Notes under the pieces: generated by a model
The model's input: the letters and a program-made list of their open reading frames with translations, nothing else
Databases searched by the model: none
Told to the model about the DNA's origin: nothing
In this document: positions 42,424 to 51,973 of the stretch, piece by piece
Position numbering within the stretch: position 1 is the stretch's first letter
Layout of the letters: each line of letters starts with the position of its first letter
NCBI RefSeq assembly: GCF_030409605.1
Contig: NZ_JAUFQG010000004.1
Span: forward strand, 1,281,001 to 1,345,000
Length of the DNA stretch: 64,000 nt
Source of the DNA: Simiduia curdlanivorans
GTDB taxonomy: Bacteria; Pseudomonadota; Gammaproteobacteria; Pseudomonadales; Cellvibrionaceae
Direction of reading: 5' to 3'
Translations under genes and position numbers: made by a program

Positions 42424-44493
42424 TTGAAGCCCACGGCTATACCCCTTAATGACGAAGTGATTGGTGAGCATGAACTGCTCGCTCACTCGAGCGATTGCGT
42501 GTTGACGTTGGATCGGCGCGGTGCCTTAGTTGCCATTAACGCCGCAGGGCGAAAAATCTTCTCCGGTATTAAAAACCTGTCAGAGCCACTACTGGGTCGC
42601 TCGCTGCTGTCGTTATTAGGCCGGGAAGAGGGTGATAGACCTGAGCAAGCCTTTGCATCGCTGTTGGCGATGTTCTATCGGGAGGGCGGTGTGATGCTGC
42701 GTGGCACTAACGCCGCGGGCCAACCGCTGGCTTTGCAGTGGGTTGCCACAGCACCGCTCGGCGATGAGGTGACCTTGCTGCTAAAAGATGCGAGTTTGTC
42801 TCAACCCTTCCGCTCCGAGCTTGTAGCCTTAAAAGAGCAGTTCCAGGTAGCCCTGTTTTCAGTTACCGATGCGGTGATTGTCACCGACTCCGAGGGCCGC
42901 ATAGAAACCTTGAACCCAACGGCGCGCAGTCTGTTAAAAGTATCGGCTCATAGCGCGGTTGGCGTCGAGCTGTGCCAGCTATTTACCTTGTTTGATGGCG
43001 ACAGCCATCGGCCTCTACCCTGTCTCGTCACCGATGCTTTGCGCCGAGGCCGGCTGTGTAATTCCGCCGAAAACGCGTGTTTATTCGTTAGCGGCGAGGC
43101 GCCGGTGATGATTTCTGCAGTTGCATCGCCGTTTCGCAATAGCCAGCGCGATATCGCCGGTTGCGTTCTGGTGTTTAGGGATGCCAGTCAAAGCCGGCGT
43201 GTATCGGCGCGCATGAACTGGCAGGCCACCCACGACGGCTTGACCCAGCTCCCCAACCGGGAGCACTTTGAAGCCGAGTTGGCGCGCGAAGTCGCGCGCG
43301 CAAAAGTGGGCGCTGGCGGCCATGGGCTGCTGGTTATCGACATTTACCAGTTTCGCGTCATTAACGATACCTGCGGTCAGGGCGCGGGCGATGCACTGTT
43401 AGTGTGTTTGGCAGAGGCGTTTAGTAAATCCCTGAGAAGTCAGGATTTATTGGCCCGCATTGGTAGCGATGAGTTTGGTGTACTGCTGCGAGGCGCCACC
43501 TTGGCGGGTACTCAGCGGGTGGCAGAGTTATTGGTTCAGGCCGCTCAGCAATTGGATTTTAGCTGGCAGGGGCGAGCCATAAAGGTTGCGATTTGTGTCG
43601 GCGCTATGGCTATCGACATAGATACGGATGCCGAGGGGCAGGCGCTGGCCGCGGCTACCGCCGCCTGTGAGGCCGCCAAAGAAATTGGCCGCAATCGCAT
43701 TCATTTACACAGCAATTTAAATTCGGCAACCGTTGAGCGGCGTCGAAACGAAATGCACTGGGTCTCGAAAATTACCGCAGCGCTGGCTGAAGATAGACTG
43801 GTGATGTATGTCCAGCCCGTGATCAGTGTCGCCACCCCTGGTGATGCGAACCATTTTGAAGTGCTGGTGAGAATGCGCGAAGGCGACAAGATTATTCCTC
43901 CTGGGCAGTTTTTACCGGCAGCTGAGCGCTATGGATTGATGGATGAAATAGATCGCACCGTGTTGTTGAAGGTTATCGACTTTATCGCGCAAACACCCGA
44001 TAGCCCGCACAGTTTTGCAGTCAATATTTCCGGTACTACGATTAGCGATGATTCCTTTGCCAATTTTGTCTTAAGCGAGGTTGAAAACAGCGGCATCAAT
44101 GCGAGCCGCCTGCACTTTGAAATTACCGAAACTGCGGCGGTGGGGAATTTGCGCGCGGCTTTGAAACTGATGAACAGTTTAAAAGCTTTGGGTTGCAAGT
44201 TTTATCTCGATGACTTTGGCAGCGGCCTGTCGTCTTTCGCTTACCTAAAAGGTTTGCCGGTGGATTATCTTAAAATTGACGGCAGTTTCGTGAAGGCCAT
44301 GACCCCCGGCTCGATTGATTTCGCCATGGTCAGCAGCATTAATCATTTGGCCAAGGTTATGGGCCTAAAAACCGTTGCGGAATTTGTTGAAAATAGCGAC
44401 GTATTGGCGCTGCTGGAAGAGATAGGTGTGGATTATGCGCAGGGTTATTACTTTGCCGAGCCAGCACCCATGCTGGCGTTGATCAAGTCATAA
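42424..44493 (+). CDS. PAS-GGDEF-EAL cyclic-di-GMP turnover protein
   Basis: About 689 residues. Two PAS-like regions (about 15-125 and 135-255) precede GGDEF and EAL domains; no membrane helix, so cytosolic. The cyclase motif is GSDEF with the DIYQFRVINDT motif; the phosphodiesterase site reads EVLVRM with VNISG, ITETA, LDDFGSG, KIDGSF and AEFVEN present, so hydrolysis of c-di-GMP is plausible and synthesis less sure. TTG 42424 has AGGA eight bases upstream; a TTG at 42406 would add six residues but has no such site. Confidence 0.88.
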   Translation: MKPTAIPLNDEVIGEHELLAHSSDCVLTLDRRGALVAINAAGRKIFSGIKNLSEPLLGRSLLSLLGREEGDRPEQAFASLLAMFYREGGVMLRGTNAAGQPLALQWVATAPLGDEVTLLLKDASLSQPFRSELVALKEQFQVALFSVTDAVIVTDSEGRIETLNPTARSLLKVSAHSAVGVELCQLFTLFDGDSHRPLPCLVTDALRRGRLCNSAENACLFVSGEAPVMISAVASPFRNSQRDIAGCVLVFRDASQSRRVSARMNWQATHDGLTQLPNREHFEAELAREVARAKVGAGGHGLLVIDIYQFRVINDTCGQGAGDALLVCLAEAFSKSLRSQDLLARIGSDEFGVLLRGATLAGTQRVAELLVQAAQQLDFSWQGRAIKVAICVGAMAIDIDTDAEGQALAAATAACEAAKEIGRNRIHLHSNLNSATVERRRNEMHWVSKITAALAEDRLVMYVQPVISVATPGDANHFEVLVRMREGDKIIPPGQFLPAAERYGLMDEIDRTVLLKVIDFIAQTPDSPHSFAVNISGTTISDDSFANFVLSEVENSGINASRLHFEITETAAVGNLRAALKLMNSLKALGCKFYLDDFGSGLSSFAYLKGLPVDYLKIDGSFVKAMTPGSIDFAMVSSINHLAKVMGLKTVAEFVENSDVLALLEEIGVDYAQGYYFAEPAPMLALIKS

Positions 44494-44511
44494 CCCTGGC
44501 GCTATAGAGCC

Positions 44512-45501
44512 CTACAGCAGTGCGCGGTACTGGCTTGCCGTCAACCTCGGGCCGTATTGGCTGACCACTTGCGCGGCCGCTTTATTGGCCAAGTCGCCGG
44601 CTTTTTCAAAGGACCAGTTCTGACTCAAGCCAAACAAAAACGCACCGGCAAACATGTCGCCAGCACCGTTGGTGTCTATGGCCTTAGCCGGATGCCCAGC
44701 CACCTTTATGTCTTTTTCGCCGTCGAACAGCAGCGCGCCCTCGGCGCCGAGGGTAATGGCAAAGGCGCGCGCGTATTGTTTGAGTGCCTGCGTTGCGGCG
44801 GCAATCGTGTTGGTTTCGGTAAAGCCCAGGGCTTCTTCAAGATTGCAAAACAGTAAATCGACTTTTTCGCCGATCATGTCGGCTAGCCCGGCCCGGAAAA
44901 ATTTCACCATGGCTGGGTCGCTTAAGCTAAGGGCTGTTTTCACGCCGGCCTGTTCGGCCGTTTGCCGCGCATGAATGGCCGCGGGTCTACCGGTTTCAGA
45001 GGTGACGAGGTAGCCTTCAATATAGACGTAGCGCGCCTGTTTTAGCGCCTCGATATCGATGTCTTCGGTGCTTAATTTTTCGCTCGCACCCAGAAAGGTG
45101 TTCATGGTGCGCTCGGCGTCGGGGGTAATTATCACCAAGCATTTGCCGCTGACGCCCTCGGGCAGTTGGGTGTTGGCACCTTGCGGAATATGCACGCCGG
45201 CATCTTTCATGTCGCGCAAATAGAAGTGGCCATTATCGTCGTCGGCGACGCGGCAGGCGTAGGCGCAGGCTGCGCCTAAGTAGCTGGCGCCAATGATGGT
45301 GTTTGCCGCCGAGCCGCCGCTGGCGCGGGCTGCGCCCAAAAGGTGCTCGCCCATGGCTGCCAAGAGTTCGTTTTGGCGAGCCTCGTCCACTAGGGTCATG
45401 ACGCCCTTCTCTATGCCCCAATCTTGCAATTGTTGATCGCTGGCTTGGATTTCAGTGTCGACCAAGGCGGCGCCAATGCCGTAAATATCAAAATGTGTCA
45501 T
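44512..45501 (-). CDS. PfkB-family sugar kinase, adenosine kinase-like
   Basis: A 329-residue ribokinase-fold enzyme. The N-terminal FDIYGIGAALVDTE, the GGSAANTIIGASYLGA substrate region and the C-terminal PfkB signature DTNGAGDMFAGAFLFGL with the catalytic Asp are clear. Overall sequence resembles proteins named adenosine kinase in proteobacteria; other PfkB substrates cannot be ruled out. It is convergent with the preceding GGDEF-EAL gene (18-base gap) and starts back to back with the PBP1b region. Confidence 0.88.
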   Translation of the reverse strand: MTHFDIYGIGAALVDTEIQASDQQLQDWGIEKGVMTLVDEARQNELLAAMGEHLLGAARASGGSAANTIIGASYLGAACAYACRVADDDNGHFYLRDMKDAGVHIPQGANTQLPEGVSGKCLVIITPDAERTMNTFLGASEKLSTEDIDIEALKQARYVYIEGYLVTSETGRPAAIHARQTAEQAGVKTALSLSDPAMVKFFRAGLADMIGEKVDLLFCNLEEALGFTETNTIAAATQALKQYARAFAITLGAEGALLFDGEKDIKVAGHPAKAIDTNGAGDMFAGAFLFGLSQNWSFEKAGDLANKAAAQVVSQYGPRLTASQYRALL

Positions 45502-45625
45502 GTACAGGCTCTGTCCAAAAAACCGCCATTATCCTAGGCCAATGCCGCGAAGTCTAATGCTGATCTTTTGCGCCTCACTGGTTACACTGCGCAATCATTT
45601 AGGTCCTATAGATTTATTCCTGCAC

Positions 45626-48346
45626 ATGGCGAAGAAAGCAACGCGCAAAAAAAGACCTGCGGCCAAGGCTGGCCGACGCTGGTGGCCATGGATTCGCAAT
45701 TTCACACTGCTCGCGGCGGTGCTCGGGTTAGTGGCACTGGTGATCATCGATCGCCAAGTTCGGCTTAAATTTGAAGGCAAGAAATGGGCGCTGCCGGCGC
45801 GCGTTTATGCCCAACCCTTGGAGCTATACGACCAAGCGAGAATGTCACCCGAGCTGCTGGAAGCGCAATTGAAGCGTTTAGGTTATCAGCCGGTGGTAAA
45901 AATTTCTGGCTCGGGTCAGTTTGAACGGGTTCAGCAAGGCGGAGTGGCGAATTATGTTATCGCGACCCGGGGCTTTGATTTTTGGGATCGCAAAGAGGCT
46001 GCAGAGATTTGGCAATTGCGCTTGCGCCATGGCCGGGTTGATTTTCTCAAGCCGCAATCTGGCCCAGACGATGTCATGCGCCTAGAGCCGGAGCAAATTG
46101 GCGGCATTTTTCCCGCGCACTTAGAAGACCGCGAACTGGTTAAGCTAGCCGATATTCCACCCTTGCTGGGCGAAACGCTGATAGCCGTAGAAGATAAGCA
46201 CTTTCTCGATCACCAAGGCATTTCCTTTCGCGCCATTGCCCGCGCGCTGGTGGCCAATATCCAAGCCGGTGGCGTCGCGCAAGGCGGCAGCACCTTAACC
46301 CAGCAATTGGTGAAAAATTTTTATTTGACCAATGAGCGAAGCCTCACACGCAAGGGCTTAGAGGCGGTGATGGCGCTGCTGTTGGAGCTGCACTACAGCA
46401 AGGCCGAAATTTTGGAAACTTACCTCAATGAGGTTTACCTCGGTCAGCAGGGGGCGAAATCTATCAATGGTTTTGCCTTGGCGTCGCTGCATTATTTTCG
46501 CAAACCCCTTGCCGAGTTGGGCACAGACCAAATCGCACTGCTGGTCGGGCTGGTGAAAGGCGCTTCCTACTACAACCCTTGGCGCTCGCCCGAGCGGGCT
46601 AAGGCGCGTCGAGATTTGGTGCTGGGTGTGATGCGCGACACGGGTCTGATCAGCGCCCAACAATACCAGCACAATGTGGCGCGGCCACTGCGCATCAGCA
46701 AGCAAAACAGCGAGCCGGTGACCCGCTATGCCAATTTTCTCGATCTTGTAAAGCGCCAATTGAAACGCGATTACGACAGCGCCGATTTGCAGTCCGAGGG
46801 CTTGAGGATTTTTACCACTCTCGATGTTCGCGTGCAAAGCCAAGTGGAGCAGCAGCTGGCCAATCAGCTCAAGCGTATTGAAGCGGATTATAAATTAGCG
46901 GCTAACGGCCTGCAGGGGGCGGCGATTGTGGTGCAGGTTGGCACTGCGGAAGTACTGGCTCTGGCCGGCGATCGCAAGCCCTCGGTTGCTGGATTCAACC
47001 GCGCACTCGATGCCCATCGCCAGATTGGCTCGCTGGCCAAACCGGCGGTTTTTCTGGCGGCGCTATCGCAGCCACAGAGCTATCAATTGTCGACCTTGAT
47101 CAGCGATTCGCCGGTGCGTGTAGCGGGCCCGGATGGCGAATGGGCGCCGCGCAATTACTCGCATCAAAGTCACGGCGAAGTGCCCCTAGTTGAAGCCCTA
47201 GCGCACTCCTACAATCAGGCCACCGCGCGTTTAGGCATGCAGCTTGGCTTGAGTCGAGTGGCGAGCGCGCTAAGCCAATTGGGCGGTGCTGCTGAGGTGC
47301 CGCGGGTGCCGGCTATGTTGCTCGGCGCCGTCAACATGACGCCCATTGATGTGGCCGAGCAATACCATACCTTGGCCGCAGACGGCTTTTATTCGCCGCT
47401 GCGCGCTATCCGCGATGTCACCACCCGCGAAGGTAAACCGTTAAACCGCTACGCCTTGGCGGTAGAGCCACGTTTTTCGCCGGCTGCGGTCTATCAGTTG
47501 CAATACGGCCTGCGCGCGGTGATGCGCGAGGGTACGGGCAAGGGTGCCTATCAATACTTGCCGGCGGAGCTGGATGTGGCGGGTAAAACCGGTACGACCA
47601 ACGATCAGCGCGACAGTTGGTTTGCCGGTTTTAGTGCCGACCACGTGGCAGTTGCTTGGGTCGGTCGGGACGACAACGGCACCACGCCTCTGACCGGTGC
47701 CACGGGCGCGCTACCCATTTGGGCTAATATTATGGCCAATATCGACACCCAGAGCTTGAATGCGCCGGCGCCGGAGGGGATAGCTTTCCACTGGGTCGAT
47801 GGTCCATCCGGGCGCGCCAGCGCCGAGAATTGTCAGCATGCCCGCTGGGTTCCCTTCAGTGCCGGCAGGGAGCCGGAAGGCCGGGCCCCCTGCGCCTATG
47901 TTGAGAACCCGATAAAATTTTTGGTGGAAAAACCTATGGCAGTAATCGTTAACGCCCGTGTCTTGAGAATTTTGCTTGCTCTCCTGCCGGTGCTTTTGGT
48001 GGGTTGCGCTAGCCAGATAGAGGCGCCTAAGCCAGATAAAGCCGATACAGCCACACCGGCGAGCTCCAGCTCTGAAGTCCCGACCCGTTCAGAGGCGCTA
48101 TTGCGCTTGATCGGCCAAGCACAAGCGGCTTACCAAGCCGGTAGTTATCAGCGCACTATTGATCTAGCCGAGCGCGGCTTGCGTATGGATCGCTACGCAC
48201 CGGAACTCTACCTGCTACTGGCGCAAGGTTATTATGGCTTGGATTTGCCCGCGCAGGCGGTGAGTTTTGCCCGGCTCGGGCTGCGCTACGTGAGCGCTCG
48301 ACCGGAGCTGAAGCCCGCGCTGCAAGCGCTGGCCGAGCCAGACTGA
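45626..48346 (+). CDS. mrcB: Penicillin-binding protein 1B fused in frame to a TPR lipoprotein
   Basis: A 906-residue frame. Residues 1-770 are a class A PBP: membrane helix near 25-45, UB2H-like domain, glycosyltransferase motifs (EDKHFLDHQGISF, QGGSTLTQQLVKN) and transpeptidase motifs with Ser469 (SLAK), SYN and KTG. Past residue 770 the frame runs without a stop into a lipoprotein signal peptide (RVLRILLALLPVLLVGC, Cys794) and a TPR-like domain. LpoP, a TPR lipoprotein, activates PBP1b in Pseudomonas aeruginosa. A one-base shift before 47936 would end PBP1b at TAA 47943, overlapping the lipoprotein ATG. ATG 45626 (MAKKATRKK) is chosen over an upstream frame start at 45500. Confidence 0.85.
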   Translation: MAKKATRKKRPAAKAGRRWWPWIRNFTLLAAVLGLVALVIIDRQVRLKFEGKKWALPARVYAQPLELYDQARMSPELLEAQLKRLGYQPVVKISGSGQFERVQQGGVANYVIATRGFDFWDRKEAAEIWQLRLRHGRVDFLKPQSGPDDVMRLEPEQIGGIFPAHLEDRELVKLADIPPLLGETLIAVEDKHFLDHQGISFRAIARALVANIQAGGVAQGGSTLTQQLVKNFYLTNERSLTRKGLEAVMALLLELHYSKAEILETYLNEVYLGQQGAKSINGFALASLHYFRKPLAELGTDQIALLVGLVKGASYYNPWRSPERAKARRDLVLGVMRDTGLISAQQYQHNVARPLRISKQNSEPVTRYANFLDLVKRQLKRDYDSADLQSEGLRIFTTLDVRVQSQVEQQLANQLKRIEADYKLAANGLQGAAIVVQVGTAEVLALAGDRKPSVAGFNRALDAHRQIGSLAKPAVFLAALSQPQSYQLSTLISDSPVRVAGPDGEWAPRNYSHQSHGEVPLVEALAHSYNQATARLGMQLGLSRVASALSQLGGAAEVPRVPAMLLGAVNMTPIDVAEQYHTLAADGFYSPLRAIRDVTTREGKPLNRYALAVEPRFSPAAVYQLQYGLRAVMREGTGKGAYQYLPAELDVAGKTGTTNDQRDSWFAGFSADHVAVAWVGRDDNGTTPLTGATGALPIWANIMANIDTQSLNAPAPEGIAFHWVDGPSGRASAENCQHARWVPFSAGREPEGRAPCAYVENPIKFLVEKPMAVIVNARVLRILLALLPVLLVGCASQIEAPKPDKADTATPASSSSEVPTRSEALLRLIGQAQAAYQAGSYQRTIDLAERGLRMDRYAPELYLLLAQGYYGLDLPAQAVSFARLGLRYVSARPELKPALQALAEPD
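47936..48346 (+). CDS. TPR lipoprotein, possible internal start inside the PBP1b frame (LpoP-like)
   Basis: An ATG at 47936, eight bases after a GGA, would begin a free 136-residue lipoprotein with lipobox LVGC (Cys24), an Ala/Pro/Ser-rich linker and one or two TPR units (YQAGSYQRTIDLAERGLRMD). It is in the same frame as PBP1b, so it is either a C-terminal extension of PBP1b or a separately translated outer-membrane activator. Its signal peptide is hard to explain unless it is made independently. Confidence 0.55.
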   Translation: MAVIVNARVLRILLALLPVLLVGCASQIEAPKPDKADTATPASSSSEVPTRSEALLRLIGQAQAAYQAGSYQRTIDLAERGLRMDRYAPELYLLLAQGYYGLDLPAQAVSFARLGLRYVSARPELKPALQALAEPD

Positions 48347-48539
48347 GGCCTAGGCGTTGGTCTGCCTGAGTGATAACATGGACAAACGTGCAGTTTTAGT
48401 GACCCACGTTAAGTAGAATAATCACAACATTTGGCAGCAGCGAAGTCATAGCGATGTGTAAGTGTTGGTCGAGCCGATTCTTGACTACACTTGGCCTATG
48501 GGCTGCTAAGCATGGACGTCATCCACAAGAAAACATCTT

Positions 48540-49169
48540 ATGACCGTATCGGGTAAATCAACCACAACTGGCAAGTCAACCACTACCACATCGGCAGAGG
48601 CCAGCGTTATTGAACGCTTGAAGGCCTGCCAAAAAATCGTTGTCGAAGCGAGCAAAAATCAGCTCGTGGAATTCATGAAGCAATTCTCAGAAGCGTTGAA
48701 TGGTTTGGTCAGCGAAGCAAAAACTGATCAAGAGCGTTCGAAAGCAAATGAAATTTTGCGTGAATTCAACGAAAAGCAGGAAGTGTTAGAGCGCTATTTT
48801 TGCGGCTATTTGGGTGAGGGGTTTATTAAGTTTAAAAATAAAACCCTAAGCACCGAAACCGGTGAGGAAAAATACAATGGCGACATGCTGTCTCTGGTCG
48901 AAAATGCCGACTTGGAAGAAACTATCGCTATAGCCTCTATTACTCGACGCGCCGACGCGCAAGTATCTGAGGCCATGTGGGCGCTAAATCAACGCTTTGC
49001 CATGCTCAACGGCGGCGACAAAGTTGAAGACAAAGGTAACCCCATAAGCCCCGTGCAGTTTTGTGAGTCGTTGCGCAAGGCACTGCGCAAGCTGGAGCTA
49101 AATACCAAAGCAAAAATTCTCGCCTACAAGCAATTTGATTTACATTTTATTCCCGTCTCGTGGATTTGA
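48540..49169 (+). CDS. DUF1631 protein, N-terminal fragment
   Basis: A 209-residue fragment. Recognisable DUF1631 features are LSLVENADLEETIAI, the WALNQRFAMLNGG segment, NPISPVQFCESLRKALRKLEL and AYKQFDLHFIP, after which the frame leaves the family sequence (VSWI) and stops. The N-terminus is Thr/Ser-rich. TTGACT at 48481 may be a -35 box. Full-length relatives continue without a break; a free fragment of this length is not usual. Confidence 0.7.
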   Translation: MTVSGKSTTTGKSTTTTSAEASVIERLKACQKIVVEASKNQLVEFMKQFSEALNGLVSEAKTDQERSKANEILREFNEKQEVLERYFCGYLGEGFIKFKNKTLSTETGEEKYNGDMLSLVENADLEETIAIASITRRADAQVSEAMWALNQRFAMLNGGDKVEDKGNPISPVQFCESLRKALRKLELNTKAKILAYKQFDLHFIPVSWI

Positions 49170-49308
49170 TGGGTGAGGTGAACAGTTATTTTATTGATTC
49201 CGGCGTGCTACCGAATTTGCGCTATGCCCCGGTGCCACAAATGCAAGCGCTGGCGGTTCGGTCGGTGCCGGCGCCGCGCCTGCGGATTATGAGGAATCCT
49301 TTGATGGC

Positions 49309-51000
49309 GTGGCCGATGAAGCCATAGCGCAAAGCTTAGCGCCTGAGGTAACAGGGCAACCGGTAGCGCCAAATATGGGGCGCATCCCAGGCTTTACCTC
49401 GCCCGTGTCCCATGGCCCGGCGCAAGCGCCAGACCCAAGCTTACCGACCCAACAATATCAGGCTGGCTTAGTGGGGGCCATTCGCGGCCTGCAAAATCAA
49501 TTGGGCGTGCCACACCATGGCGCCCCTCAAGGCTATGCGCAACAACCAATGCAGGGTGTTCCGATGCAGGGCGCTCCTTCGCAGGGCGCGAGCCCGATGC
49601 AAGGCCAAGCCACGCAGGGTGCAGCGGTGCGTCAGGCAGTAGTTTATTCAAACCATCAACTAGTCAGTGCGCTACAAAATTTACAGACGCAGGCCACCGC
49701 GGTTACCCGGCAGTTTATGCATGCCGACGACGGCGCCGTCGCACCTATGCAACCCGCTATGATTGCTCAGGTTGAGCGCGACCTGACGCAAAAGTTGCGC
49801 GAGCAAAGCGAAGATGGTGAAGTGGATGGCAAGGACATGCACACCATTGATTTGGTGGGCATGCTGTTTGAATACATGCTCTCCGATGACAACCTGCCCG
49901 ATTCAGTTAAAGCGCTGTTGAGTTATTTGCATACGCCGTTTTTAAAGTTGGCATTTATCGACAAAGATTTTTTTGAAGAGACCGAGCATCCGGCGCGCTT
50001 GCTGTTAAACAATATGGCCGAGGCGGGTACACAGTGGGTATCAAATGACGGTAGCTCGCAATACGAAATCTACCCGAAAATTAAAGCCATTGTTTCGCGC
50101 GTCTTGGAAGAGTTTAAAAACGATGTGCGGCTGTTCGCCGAGTTGCTCTTAGAGTTTAGTTCTTACACCAAGAAAATTGCCCGTCGACAAGAATTGATGG
50201 AACGCCGCGCCACTGAAAAAGTGCAAGGCGAAGAAAAACTGCGCGAAGTTAAAATTCGCGTTAACCAAGAGATTCGGGCCCGCACCGACGGCTTGGAATT
50301 ACCCTCGGCGGTGTTGTTATTATTGCTGCAGCCTTGGTCTGATTACTTGGCCTTTGTCCTGCTTCGCTACGGTGATGAGTCGGAAAGTTGGACTCGTGCA
50401 CTCACGGCCGTTGACGACATTTTGTGGAGTATTTTGCCGAAGGAAGCCAGCACCGATCGCGCGCGGCAAATGGATTTGCACGACAGCTTGCTGGATGTCA
50501 TTGAAACCGGTTTTGAAACCATTGGCTACGATCAAGCCAAGGGCAAGAAGTTGATTGAAGCCTTAGTTTCTCTGCAAAAAATGGCGCTGCAAAGTAAGCG
50601 CGTTGAAGCCGCCCCCGCGCCGATGCGCGACAAGCTGGAAACCATGGCGGCAGAAAAGGCCGGTCATACAGATTTCGGCAAGGATAAAGCCACGCCGGAA
50701 GAAGAGCGTATGGTAGAGAACTTGAAGATGATCGAATTCGGCACCTGGTTTGAACTCGAGGGCGGCAAGCGTCTGAAGGTGGCTTGGTATAACTCCAAAA
50801 CCCTGCATTACATGCTGGTCGATCAGATGGGTAAAAAGGTTGCTATGAAGTCGGGCTTAGAGTTGGCGCGCGAAATGCTGAGTGGCGCCGCCAAGGTTAT
50901 TGCTGGCTCGACTAAACCTTTCTTTGAGCGCGCCTTGGAAAATATTTTTCATAGTCTAAATTCGAAAGCTGCTGAGGGCGACACAGCGAATGCAGAATAA
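49309..51000 (+). CDS. DUF1631 protein, C-terminal fragment
   Basis: A 563-residue fragment starting at a GTG with no ribosome site, in a frame that is open further upstream. A Gln/Gly/Pro-rich linker (QGVPMQGAPSQGASPMQ) is followed by the main DUF1631 body: VGMLFEYMLSDDNLPDSVKALLSYLHTPFLK, EHPARLLLNNMAEAG and a C-terminal PilZ-like barrel region (MIEFGTWFELEGGKRLKVAWYN). The PilZ gene after it overlaps its end. Function of the family is unknown; the PilZ-like part suggests cyclic-di-GMP links. Confidence 0.75.
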   Translation: MADEAIAQSLAPEVTGQPVAPNMGRIPGFTSPVSHGPAQAPDPSLPTQQYQAGLVGAIRGLQNQLGVPHHGAPQGYAQQPMQGVPMQGAPSQGASPMQGQATQGAAVRQAVVYSNHQLVSALQNLQTQATAVTRQFMHADDGAVAPMQPAMIAQVERDLTQKLREQSEDGEVDGKDMHTIDLVGMLFEYMLSDDNLPDSVKALLSYLHTPFLKLAFIDKDFFEETEHPARLLLNNMAEAGTQWVSNDGSSQYEIYPKIKAIVSRVLEEFKNDVRLFAELLLEFSSYTKKIARRQELMERRATEKVQGEEKLREVKIRVNQEIRARTDGLELPSAVLLLLLQPWSDYLAFVLLRYGDESESWTRALTAVDDILWSILPKEASTDRARQMDLHDSLLDVIETGFETIGYDQAKGKKLIEALVSLQKMALQSKRVEAAPAPMRDKLETMAAEKAGHTDFGKDKATPEEERMVENLKMIEFGTWFELEGGKRLKVAWYNSKTLHYMLVDQMGKKVAMKSGLELAREMLSGAAKVIAGSTKPFFERALENIFHSLNSKAAEGDTANAE

Positions 51001-51340
51001 TAAGCGGCATCTCACTCGGCATGAACTGAATGCCAGCATTGATGTCTGGGATGCTCAGTCCGATGAGCATCTTGGCCGCTTAGCCAATATTCACGCCCAA
51101 GGGCTGATGTTGTTATCCGATTCAGCGCTGGTGGAAGAAAAGCTTTATTCACTGCGACTTACCTTGCCGCAAAGCCTGGTGGATACGGGTGAGCTTATGC
51201 TGGCTGTAGATTGTCTCTGGGTCAAATCGTCCGAGGTCGAGGATGAGTCGCGGCACTGGGCCGGCTGTCAAATCATCGACGTGTCTAATGAAGGCTTGGC
51301 GGTGATCGAATTAATTCTTAGCCGATTGCGCCGCTCATAA
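50990..51340 (+). CDS. PilZ-domain protein
   Basis: A 116-residue protein with a PilZ-type fold: RHLTRHELNASI at the N-terminus supplies an Arg-rich c-di-GMP contact, and NIHAQGLML takes the place of the (D/N)xSxxG motif with Ser replaced by His, so ligand binding is uncertain. Its ATG overlaps the end of the DUF1631 gene by 11 bases, implying coupled translation and a shared job. Confidence 0.8.
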   Translation: MQNNKRHLTRHELNASIDVWDAQSDEHLGRLANIHAQGLMLLSDSALVEEKLYSLRLTLPQSLVDTGELMLAVDCLWVKSSEVEDESRHWAGCQIIDVSNEGLAVIELILSRLRRS

Positions 51341-51970
51341 CCGGCCGCTGTCGATATACTGCCCCAAGCCAAAACTGAATAGCCATAAGCCCCAAATACT
51401 GTGTTCGATAACACAGGCCAATGTTGAGCGACTCTTTGCATAGGTAAAGGCAAAGAGTAAGCCGCCGCCGAATGCCACCCCGACCGCTATCCAATTGCCA
51501 TAAATAACGTGTGCCCAGGCGAAAAAAATGGCTGAGAGCCAAGCCCTGGTTCTTTTTTTTGGGATGATTTTTTTGTAGCGATGGAAAAAAAAGGTGCGGT
51601 ATATAAGCTCTTGTGGAATCACTGAGCAGAGCGGGTAAACGACGAGCAGCACTAACCAGCGCTCGGTTTCTTGTGTTGGCAAGTGAAACCAGCGGGTATC
51701 GGAAAAACTGAAGAATAAAATACCGCTTACACATAAGCCCGCAATAAATGCTGGTCGCCTGCGCCACAAAGCCTTGCTTAGGTTGGCACCATTAACCAGC
51801 CGAAAGCGTTTAAAACCCGGGTCTTGTAAAATCAACCACAGGCACAGCACCGCGATGGCGATTAAGGTTGGTAGTAGAAAAGTGTGTAGATAATGTTGCG
51901 CGCCAAGCCCCGCTAGCGGGACTAGCGCAAATAGCACCAACATCTCCAGCCAGCGAGCTTTGAACTTCAC
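51335..51970 (-). CDS. CPBP-family intramembrane metalloprotease
   Basis: A 211-residue multi-helix membrane protein. CPBP (Abi/CAAX-protease) motifs: PQELIYRTFF, where the usual EExxxR reads QExxxR; FFAWAHVIYGNW (FxxxH); and IEHSIWGLWLFS (HxxxB). The changed first Glu is seen in some members, and activity cannot be judged here. Its 3' end overlaps the PilZ gene by six bases on the opposite strand. Confidence 0.85.
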   Translation of the reverse strand: MKFKARWLEMLVLFALVPLAGLGAQHYLHTFLLPTLIAIAVLCLWLILQDPGFKRFRLVNGANLSKALWRRRPAFIAGLCVSGILFFSFSDTRWFHLPTQETERWLVLLVVYPLCSVIPQELIYRTFFFHRYKKIIPKKRTRAWLSAIFFAWAHVIYGNWIAVGVAFGGGLLFAFTYAKSRSTLACVIEHSIWGLWLFSFGLGQYIDSGRL

Positions 51971-51973
51971 CGT

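Larger units (their letters stand above)
48540..51000 (+). pseudogene. DUF1631-family gene interrupted by two frameshifts
   Basis: Three frames carry consecutive parts of one DUF1631 protein of about 810 residues. The first break is near 49155 (CCC tract): the frame stops at 49167, while the next frame continues LVDLMGEVNSYFIDSGVLPNL. The second is near 49240 (AAA tract), after which the third frame reads TNASAGGSVGAGAAPADYEE and continues to the end. Both are consistent with loss of one base. Confidence 0.75.
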
